Source: Caballeronia sp. SEWSISQ10-4 2 (GTDB lineage Bacteria; Pseudomonadota; Gammaproteobacteria; Burkholderiales; Burkholderiaceae). Taken from it: DNA of 64,000 nucleotides. Position numbers and translations under genes: made by a program. The DNA lies in the NCBI RefSeq assembly GCF_030464885.1, contig NZ_JALPRJ010000007.1, forward strand, positions 62,001-126,000. Direction: 5' to 3'. A model generated the notes under the pieces. It saw nothing but the letters and a program-made list of their open reading frames with translations. It was not told where the DNA came from and ran no database searches. Below are positions 28,126 through 34,547 of the stretch, in pieces; position 1 is the first letter of the stretch, and every line of letters starts with the position of its first letter.

Positions 28126-28656
28126 ATGCTCATGCCCACGCCTTTCACCATTCGCCGTCTCACTCCCGCCGATGCTTCCGCCTATCGCGACATCAGGCTC
28201 GAAGGTCTCGCCCTGCACCCTGACGGCTTCGGTTCGGCGTGGGAAGATGAGGTCGAACAACCGCTTGCATCGTTTGAGCAACGGATCGCAAACGCCGCCG
28301 TGTTCGGCGGTTTTCTAAACGATGAAAACGACCTGGCGGGCGTGGCGGGCCTGATCGTGCCGCAAGGCGCGAAACTCCGGCACAAGGGCGTGCTGATGGG
28401 GATGTACGTGCGGCCGAGCGCTCGTGGAACGGGCATGGCGGCGGCCATTGTGCAGGCTGTCATAAGCCACGCACGCACCATCGTGGAGGAAATCCAGCTG
28501 ACGGTCGCACCGCACAACGAAGCAGCGCAGAAGCTGTATCGCGCAGCGGGTTTCGTCGAGTACGCGCGTGAACCGCGTTCGCTGAAAATCGACGGCAAGT
28601 ATCATGACTCGCTGCTCATGACCTTGCCGTTCGACCCTGCCGCTCAAACTGACTAA
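28126..28656 (+). CDS. GNAT family N-acetyltransferase
   Basis: 176 residues from ATG 28126 (or 28132). The acetyl-CoA motif A is clear: KGVLMGMYVRPSARGTGMAAAIVQAVISHA, followed by the motif B pattern LTVAPHNEAAQKLYRAAGFVEYAREPRSL. It acetylates an amine of unknown identity in the cytosol. The stop is inside a 13-bp triple repeat shared with the convergent aldo/keto reductase. Confidence 0.88.
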   Translation: MLMPTPFTIRRLTPADASAYRDIRLEGLALHPDGFGSAWEDEVEQPLASFEQRIANAAVFGGFLNDENDLAGVAGLIVPQGAKLRHKGVLMGMYVRPSARGTGMAAAIVQAVISHARTIVEEIQLTVAPHNEAAQKLYRAAGFVEYAREPRSLKIDGKYHDSLLMTLPFDPAAQTD

Positions 28657-28690
28657 GTAGCTAATCCAAGCAGCTAAATTAAGCGACTAA
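28652..28690. repeat. Three imperfect 13-bp repeats spanning convergent stop codons
   Basis: ACTAAGTAGCTAA, TCCAAGCAGCTAA and ATTAAGCGACTAA follow head to tail. The first holds the GNAT stop and the last holds the aldo/keto reductase stop, so duplication has shaped both gene ends. Confidence 0.6.
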
Positions 28691-29733
28691 CCGCCGCTCG
28701 ATTCCCGCAGTTGATTTGCCCGGTACTCGCCCTGGCGCGCGAACATCCAGCCCGGATATTCGCTGGCGAGCTGACTGACTTCATCGAGTGCGGCGAGCTC
28801 GTCGTCGTTCAGCTTCACTTGCGTCGCGGCGATATTGTCATCGAGTTGCTCGACGCGTTTCGCCCCGATAATCACGCTGGTCACCACCTTCTGATGCAGC
28901 AACCACGCGAGCGCGATCTGCGCGACGGTCGCGCCCTTGGCTTCGGCCATCTTCGTCATGGCGTCGATACAGTCATACGCGCGATCCATGTTCACCGGCG
29001 GGAACTGGAAGTTCGTGCGGCGGCCTTGCTCGCTCGAACTGCCGTCGCGCTTGTATTTGCCGCTGAGCAAACCGCCCGCGAGCGGACTCCACACCATCAA
29101 GCCGACGTTTTCGCTCTTCAGCATTGGCACGATTTCACGTTCGAGATCGCGCCCGGCAATCGTGTAATACGCCTGTAGCGACTCGAAACGCGCGAGGCCG
29201 AGGCGCGCCGAAATGCCGAGCGCCTTGGCGATCTGCCACGCCGCCCAGTTCGATACGCCGATATAACGCACATGGCCATGTTGCACGAGCGTGTCGAGCG
29301 CCCGCAACGCTTCTTCCATTGGCGTGGCCTGATCGAAACCATGCAACTGATACAGATCGATGTGATCGAGTTGCAGGCGTTTCAAACTCGCCTTCACGCC
29401 GTCGATGATGTGATACCGAGACGCCCCGCGCGAATTGATGCCCTTCGTGCCGGTTTCGCCGTGGATCTTGGTCGCGATCACCACGTTTTCGCGTGGTACT
29501 TTCAGGTTCTTGAGCGCCTGGCCGGTCATGATCTCCGAGGTGCCGTCGGCGTAGACGTCGGCGGTATCGATGAAGTTGATGCCTGCATCCAGCGCCCGGC
29601 CGACGAGCTTGTCCGCGTCCGCCTGTTGCAGCCCGCCAATATTGGTCCAGATGCCGCCTTCGCCGAAGGTCATCGTGCCGAGACAGAGTTCCGAGACGAA
29701 CAAACCGGTATTGCCGAATTTTCTGTTACGCAT
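28687..29733 (-). CDS. Aldo/keto reductase
   Basis: 348 residues. The catalytic tetrad is complete: Asp56 (FIDTADVYADG), Tyr61, Lys89 (IATKIHG) and His131 (DLYQLHGFD). The NADPH-binding C-terminal SVIIGAKRVEQLDDNI block is present. Proteins of this type reduce aldehydes or ketones, often in detoxification (YajO/Tas-like). It is divergent from an AraC regulator, matching the common regulator/AKR pairing; a perfect 8-2-8 palindrome sits 73 bp upstream. Confidence 0.9.
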   Translation of the reverse strand: MRNRKFGNTGLFVSELCLGTMTFGEGGIWTNIGGLQQADADKLVGRALDAGINFIDTADVYADGTSEIMTGQALKNLKVPRENVVIATKIHGETGTKGINSRGASRYHIIDGVKASLKRLQLDHIDLYQLHGFDQATPMEEALRALDTLVQHGHVRYIGVSNWAAWQIAKALGISARLGLARFESLQAYYTIAGRDLEREIVPMLKSENVGLMVWSPLAGGLLSGKYKRDGSSSEQGRRTNFQFPPVNMDRAYDCIDAMTKMAEAKGATVAQIALAWLLHQKVVTSVIIGAKRVEQLDDNIAATQVKLNDDELAALDEVSQLASEYPGWMFARQGEYRANQLRESSGG

Positions 29734-30074
29734 GCTGGGTTCCTTAGAATTCGTGCTTCAGTCAGTGGTTTGCCCGATCGAAGCAAACCGCCGCGCGGCG
29801 GGACTATCGAACGCCCGTTCGATGTTTCAGCGACACCGCGATCAAGCAGTATCTGCCTGCGCCGCTTCGCCGGGCTAGCCTGATCCTGTCGGATCATTGC
29901 CCGATTCTGCAAAGGCCGCGCGCGCCTATGGGCGAAAATACTCGCGCGCGAGTAAGCTAACTGGAATTCGCCGACAGCACGCGCTCACCTGGCTGACGGC
30001 AACCCTTCTCCATCCTTGCAAGGCTGCGGCCGGTTCATCGGGCGACAGACACGCAAACTCACTGACTGCGAATC
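29734..30074. promoter_or_regulatory. Divergent aldo/keto reductase - AraC control region
   Basis: 341 bp with no gene. It contains a perfect palindrome ATCGAACG-CC-CGTTCGAT at 29806-29823. Small GC-rich stretches follow toward the AraC start. The palindrome is the best candidate site for the divergent regulator, although AraC proteins more often use direct repeats. Confidence 0.5.
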
Positions 30075-31055
30075 ATGGCCCTGAATGAGACGGCGGATTC
30101 CGCCATCGATCCTTCGAACCACGCTATCAATGGCGCATCAACGCCGCTCGATCCCGGCCTCGACCATGCCCGGCTCGATCTCGTCGCGTTGCTGGACCGC
30201 TTTACCGCCGATACCGCGGGCACGTGCGCGACTGCGGTGCAGGGTTTGTTCCTGCACCGGATCACGCATTGCGGCGGCCCGAGCCACGGCATCCAGACGC
30301 CTGCGCTCGGCGTAATCGCGCAAGGCTCGAAGCGGATCATGGTCGGCGACGAGCTGTATGTCTACGATCCCATGCACTATCTCGTTTCGTCAGTGGACTT
30401 GCCGGTGATGGGGCAGGTGACTGGCGCGACCGAGGACAAGCCGTATCTCGGCGTGCGCCTCGATCTCGATGTGGAGGAAATCACCAAGTTGATTCGCGAC
30501 GAAAGCCTGCCGCCATCGACTCCTGCCGATGCGTCACGCGGCCTGTATGTCAACCGGCTGGGCACGTCGCTGCTCGATGCCGTGTTGCGGCTGCTGCGCC
30601 TGCTCGATACACCCGAGGACATTCCGATTCTCGCGCCGCTGGTCAAGCGCGAGATCTTGTATCGGCTGCTGATGAACGGTCCGGGCGCGCGCTTGCGTCA
30701 GATCGCGCTGCAGGACAGCCAGACGCAGCGCATCGCGAAGGCGATCATGCTGCTGCGCCAGCACTTCGATCAGCCGTTGCGCGTGGAGTCGATCGCACGC
30801 GACGTGCATATGAGCGTGTCATCGCTCCATCATCATTTCAAGGCGGTCACGGCGATGAGCCCGCTGCAATACCAGAAGCAGTTGCGGCTTCAGGAAGCGC
30901 GCCGGCTGATGCTGATCGACATGACCGATGCAGCGACGGCGGCGCATCGCGTGGGCTATGAGAGCGCGTCGCAATTCAGCCGCGAGTACAGCCGGTTGTT
31001 CGGCGCGCCGCCATTACGCGATACCCGCAAATGGCGCGAGTCAGCGAGCGCGTGA
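30075..31055 (+). CDS. AraC family transcriptional regulator (AraC_N effector domain)
   Basis: 326 residues. About 45-195 is the AraC-type N-terminal effector domain of the YqhC class (HRITHCGGPSHGIQTPALGVIAQGSKRIMVG). The C-terminal double helix-turn-helix spans about 215-320 (LRVESIARDVHMSVSSLHHHFKAVTAMSPLQYQKQLRLQEARRLM; GYESASQFSREYSRLFG). It is divergent from the aldo/keto reductase, the typical target of this subfamily (aldehyde-responsive YqhC/YqhD is the model). Followed by a 42-bp palindromic terminator. Confidence 0.92.
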   Translation: MALNETADSAIDPSNHAINGASTPLDPGLDHARLDLVALLDRFTADTAGTCATAVQGLFLHRITHCGGPSHGIQTPALGVIAQGSKRIMVGDELYVYDPMHYLVSSVDLPVMGQVTGATEDKPYLGVRLDLDVEEITKLIRDESLPPSTPADASRGLYVNRLGTSLLDAVLRLLRLLDTPEDIPILAPLVKREILYRLLMNGPGARLRQIALQDSQTQRIAKAIMLLRQHFDQPLRVESIARDVHMSVSSLHHHFKAVTAMSPLQYQKQLRLQEARRLMLIDMTDAATAAHRVGYESASQFSREYSRLFGAPPLRDTRKWRESASA

Positions 31056-31087
31056 TGAAGGTTTAAAGCGCAAGGTTTAAAACCAGC

Positions 31088-31129
31088 AAAAACGAAAAAG
31101 CCAGGGACGTCCCTGGCTTTTTCGTTTTT
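31088..31129. terminator. Bidirectional terminator, 42-bp perfect palindrome
   Basis: Arms at 31088-31107 and 31110-31129 are perfect complements (core GCCAGGGA/TCCCTGGC, outer A/T runs) with CG at the centre. It separates the AraC gene from the convergent small exported protein and supplies a T run in both directions. Confidence 0.92.
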
Positions 31130-31157
31130 TAACGCCTGCGCGACCGGTCAGGAACGA

Positions 31158-31394
31158 TCAATAGCCCCGGTGCACCGGCCCGTCATAGCGTGGCGCGTGA
31201 TGGCGTTCCCACTCGCGCCGTTCCCAGTAGCGATGCCCGTCGTAATACCGGTCGCCGTGCCAGCCGCGGCTCTCTGCGTGAACGTAGCCGGGGTGGTAAC
31301 GGTCGTCGGCGGATGCGGTATTCGTGAAGCCGAGACTCATCGCTGCCGCAGCCGCAAGCGATGCGGCTGCCAACACTTTCCTGACTGTCAACAT
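31158..31394 (-). CDS. Small exported His/Tyr/Arg-rich protein
   Basis: 78 residues. The signal peptide (MLTVRKVLAAASLAAAAAMS) is followed by a cleavage-like NTASADDR site near residue 29. The mature about 49 residues are rich in Tyr, His, Arg and Trp (HPGYVHAESRGWHGDRYYDG; WERREWERHHAPRYDG), with no cysteine. The composition suggests metal or polyanion binding in the periplasm, but this is only inference. It has a family look of Burkholderia small exported proteins of unknown function. Confidence 0.75.
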   Translation of the reverse strand: MLTVRKVLAAASLAAAAAMSLGFTNTASADDRYHPGYVHAESRGWHGDRYYDGHRYWERREWERHHAPRYDGPVHRGY

Positions 31395-31479
31395 GATGGT
31401 TTCCTTCGCGTTTGTTTTGTCGGTTTGCCGCTTGATCGCTGTGCATCATCGGCTGTCGATCACGGTGTTATTGGCGGGC

Positions 31480-31599
31480 TTAATAGCGGCCGTAATAGTC
31501 GTGATGGTGGTATCCGCCGCCCTCCGGCACGATGATGCAACCACCGAGGGCGCTGCCGAGAAGCACTGCGAGCGTGGCGAGAATCGCTAATCGTTTCAT
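31480..31599 (-). CDS. Tiny lipoprotein, 39 residues
   Basis: ATG at 31597-31599 (reverse), stop at 31480-31482. A GGAG lies 6 nt upstream of the start. The sequence runs MKRLAILATLAVLLGSALGG then Cys21, a well-formed lipobox (LGGC), and ends IIVPEGGGYHHHDYYGRY in its last 18 residues, with a HHH metal-binding-like patch. It lies just upstream of, and on the same strand as, the 31394 exported protein (86-bp gap), so they are possibly co-transcribed. Function unknown. Confidence 0.7.
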   Translation of the reverse strand: MKRLAILATLAVLLGSALGGCIIVPEGGGYHHHDYYGRY

Positions 31600-31729
31600 C
31601 GGTTTCTCCAAGTGAAATCCGTGAAATCAATGTAGCGATTAGGTAAATGACAAGCCGTTTGCGTTTGTAAGGAAACGTGTGTGCCGAAATATTCGGCAAA
31701 GGCGGCGAAGGCTTGTGTGCCGTGCGCTG

Positions 31730-32160
31730 TTACCGAACGATCTTCGGCCTTACATTTGGCGTGAGCGAGACCCCTACAACGCGGCCATCGCGCACACCGC
31801 AGCGGCTGTCCACGCGGGTCCACTGCGACTGGCCGCGAGCTTTGGCGAAGGCGCGCATGATGATCACTTCATCCACTGGAATGGGATTGCCGGCGCTGAA
31901 GATGGTGGTGTCGCCATCGACTTTCGCGCTCAGCACACGCCGGTCGGGCACGATGAAGGTGTCGTACTTCGGCGTGAGCGCAACCCAGCGGTCAAACGCG
32001 GCGACGCAGCGGATCACCGGGTCCGACACATGCATGCGCTTGAGGTAGGCGTAGTCTTCCTGCGACGGGTCCGGGGTTTCCTGCGCGTGGCCTAACTGAT
32101 AAAACGATGCGACAAGCAGTAGAGCAAGTAGTGCGGCAGGGGTCGAATTGAGTTTTTCAT
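31730..32160 (-). pseudogene. Exported protein with apparent frameshift in a poly-A tract near its start
   Basis: From ATG 32160 the direct frame stops after about 22 residues. Adding one A to the run of five A that follows the ATG (32153-32157) would give MKKLNSTPAALLALLLVASF, an excellent signal peptide, then YQLGHAQETPDPSQEDYAYL and on to the stop at 31730. The downstream frame is well conserved in character: MHVSDPVIRCVAAFDRWVAL; a cysteine pair; VDEVIIMRAFAKARGQSQW. A read-through mechanism, a sequencing slip or a real inactivating deletion are all possible. Only the internal start at 32035 would be annotated by a naive caller. Function unknown. Confidence 0.6.
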
Positions 32161-32296
32161 GCAGACGATTTTCAATTCACGGGAGGAGGTGGCCTGCGAG
32201 CGGAGCCGCAGACGGGAGAAAGTATACCGTGGGACCACGTGAAACCCTCATCCCCTCATAATATCGGTCATCGCTACTTTGCCGGATCGTTCCCGA

Positions 32297-33361
32297 ATGA
32301 CTGAACTCAAGCTGAATTCGAACCCGTCGCCACGTTTGACGAGCCTGTCTCACGGCGGCGGCTGTGGCTGCAAGATCGCCCCGGGCATCCTCGCGGATTT
32401 GCTGAAGCGCAATGTTCCCTTACCCCTGTTCCCCGATCTGCTGGTCGGCAACGACACCGCCGACGACGCGGCGGTGTATCGCCTGAACGACGAGCAGGCG
32501 ATTGTCGCGACCACGGACTTCTTCATGCCGATCGTCGACGACCCGTTCGACTTCGGCCGCATCGCCGCGGCCAACGCGCTGTCCGATGTCTACGCGATGG
32601 GCGGCAAGCCGATCCTCGCGCTCGCGCTGGTCGGCATGCCGATCAACGTGCTGCCGCACGAGGTGATCGCGGCCGTGCTGAAGGGCGGCGAGTCGATCTG
32701 CGCCGAGGCGGGCATCCCGGTTGCGGGCGGCCACTCCATCGATTCGGTTGAGCCTATCTACGGCCTCGCGGCGCTTGGCATCGTGCATCCGCTACGCGTG
32801 AAACGTAATGCAGCCGCGCGTCCGGGCGATGTGCTGATCCTCGGCAAGCCGCTGGGCGTGGGTGTGTTGTCGGCGGCGCTAAAGAAGGATCAACTCGATG
32901 CCACCGGCTACGCCGCGATGATCGCTGCCACCACGAAGCTCAACCGGCCCGGCACGGACCTCGCCGCGCTCGACGCCGTGCACGCCCTCACCGACGTGAC
33001 CGGTTTCGGCCTGCTCGGCCATACCCTTGAACTCAGCCGCGGTGCCAAACTGACCGCACGCCTTCGATACGCCGACTTGCCGTGGCTGCCCGGCGTCCAG
33101 GACTTTGCCAAGGCGGGCGTGTTCACAGGCGCCTCTGGTCGCAACTGGACGGCATACGGGCACGACATCGTGCTGGCCTCGTCGTTGCACGACGTGGCAC
33201 GAACGCTGCTCACCGACCCCCAGACTTCGGGCGGCCTGCTGGTCTCCTGCGCGCCCGAAGCGGTGGATGAAGTGCTCGCCATCTTCCGCGCGGACGGTTT
33301 TGACGACGCCGCTGTGATCGGTGAAATGATCGATGGCGCGAGCCGCGTCGAAGTCGTTTAG
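32297..33361 (+). CDS. selD: Selenide, water dikinase SelD
   Basis: 354 residues from ATG 32297; a TTG at 32279 is less likely. The catalytic loop SLSHGGGCGCKIAPG aligns Cys23 and Lys26 with E. coli Cys17 and Lys20. It is a cysteine-type (not Sec) enzyme. ATP/Mg binding blocks follow: DDAAVYRLNDEQAIVATTDF, DFGRIAAANALSDVYAMGGK, GGHSIDSVEP and LTDPQTSGGLLV. It makes selenophosphate from selenide and ATP for Sec-tRNA and selenouridine. No selA, selB or mnmH is in the window. Followed at 33 bp by a CDF transporter. Confidence 0.95.
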   Translation: MTELKLNSNPSPRLTSLSHGGGCGCKIAPGILADLLKRNVPLPLFPDLLVGNDTADDAAVYRLNDEQAIVATTDFFMPIVDDPFDFGRIAAANALSDVYAMGGKPILALALVGMPINVLPHEVIAAVLKGGESICAEAGIPVAGGHSIDSVEPIYGLAALGIVHPLRVKRNAAARPGDVLILGKPLGVGVLSAALKKDQLDATGYAAMIAATTKLNRPGTDLAALDAVHALTDVTGFGLLGHTLELSRGAKLTARLRYADLPWLPGVQDFAKAGVFTGASGRNWTAYGHDIVLASSLHDVARTLLTDPQTSGGLLVSCAPEAVDEVLAIFRADGFDDAAVIGEMIDGASRVEVV

Positions 33362-33393
33362 CGCGTCCCTGATTCATTCCCGCCAGGAGCACG

Positions 33394-34314
33394 ATGAAAG
33401 AAGAATCGCCGAAGGCCATTTTCTACGCGCTTGCAGCCAATTTCGGCATCGCCGTCTGCAAGTTTGGAGCGGCCGCGTTTACGGGTTCCGGCTCCATGTT
33501 CGCCGAAGCGATCCACTCCACCGCCGACTGCGGCAATCAACTCTTGCTGCTGTTCGGTCTCAAGCGTTCACAGGCTCCCGCCGACGTTTTGCATCCGCTC
33601 GGCTCGGGCCGGGAGATCTACTTCTATTCCATGCTCGTCGCGTTGCTGCTGTTCTTTGTCGGCGGCGCGTTTTCGGTCTATGAAGGCGTGCATCGGCTCG
33701 CCCGGCATGAGGAGGTCAGCAATCCGGTCGTCGCGCTGGTGGTGCTCGGGGTGTCGGTTGTGCTCGAAGCGTTTTCCTTGGCCGGTGCGTTGCGTGAGAT
33801 TCGCAAGTCATCGGGGAATAAGTCGCTGTGGCGCTGGTTTCGTGAGACACGGGAATCCGAACTGATCGTGGTCACAGGCGAAGATGTCGCTGCGCTGGCT
33901 GGTCTCGCTATCGCGTTCTGCGCTGTGCTCATGACCATGATCACCGGCAATCCCGTCTACGATGCAGCGGGTTCGATCGGCGTCGGTGTGCTGCTGATGG
34001 TGATCGCGTACATCGTCGCACGCGAAGTGAAGTCGATGATCGTCGGGGAATCGGCGAGTCCGGAAGTGCGCCGAGCTATCGACGCTCACTTGCGCGCACG
34101 CCCGGAAATTGTTCGCGTGATCAACCTGATTACGTTGCAGTGGGGCAAGCAGATCGTCGTGGCTGTGCAGGCCGAAATGGTGGAATACGACAGCGGCCGC
34201 GCGATGGTCGATGCAATCAACGTGATCGAAGCCGATCTGCAGCGTGCGTTTCCCGAAGCGCGCTGGGTATTCTTCGAGCCGGATATTCCCCGCGCGGCCG
34301 AGACGGGCGCTTAA
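33394..34314 (+). CDS. Cation diffusion facilitator family transporter
   Basis: 306 residues with about six helices. The HxxxD metal-site pattern is AEAIHSTADCGNQ (His41, Asp45), and a second pair of acid residues lies in TGEDVAALAGL (about 167-177). The C-terminal cytosolic domain (ARPEIVRVINLITLQWGK onward) is CDF-like but short. CDF proteins export Zn, Co, Fe or Mn by proton exchange. The start is 33 bp after selD, with GCCAGGAGCACG before ATG, so the two may be co-transcribed. The metal cannot be assigned. Confidence 0.88.
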   Translation: MKEESPKAIFYALAANFGIAVCKFGAAAFTGSGSMFAEAIHSTADCGNQLLLLFGLKRSQAPADVLHPLGSGREIYFYSMLVALLLFFVGGAFSVYEGVHRLARHEEVSNPVVALVVLGVSVVLEAFSLAGALREIRKSSGNKSLWRWFRETRESELIVVTGEDVAALAGLAIAFCAVLMTMITGNPVYDAAGSIGVGVLLMVIAYIVAREVKSMIVGESASPEVRRAIDAHLRARPEIVRVINLITLQWGKQIVVAVQAEMVEYDSGRAMVDAINVIEADLQRAFPEARWVFFEPDIPRAAETGA

Positions 34315-34547
34315 CCAAGCGCTTAACCACGAATACGCGTTCCACTAAACTGCACGACATCGCGTTGATTCGATTCCGGTGTCGTAATTTGGATGTGCAT
34401 GCCCATGTCCGGTTGTTTTTGATCAGACGTTTGATGCATCAACCATTCCAGCTTGTTCAGCTTGAGAGTGATCACCGCTGGTTCATCGCGCTGTGGCCCC
34501 AAGCGCGTCCGTTGCGGAATCCCTAACCGAGTTCCTCATCTCCGCCC

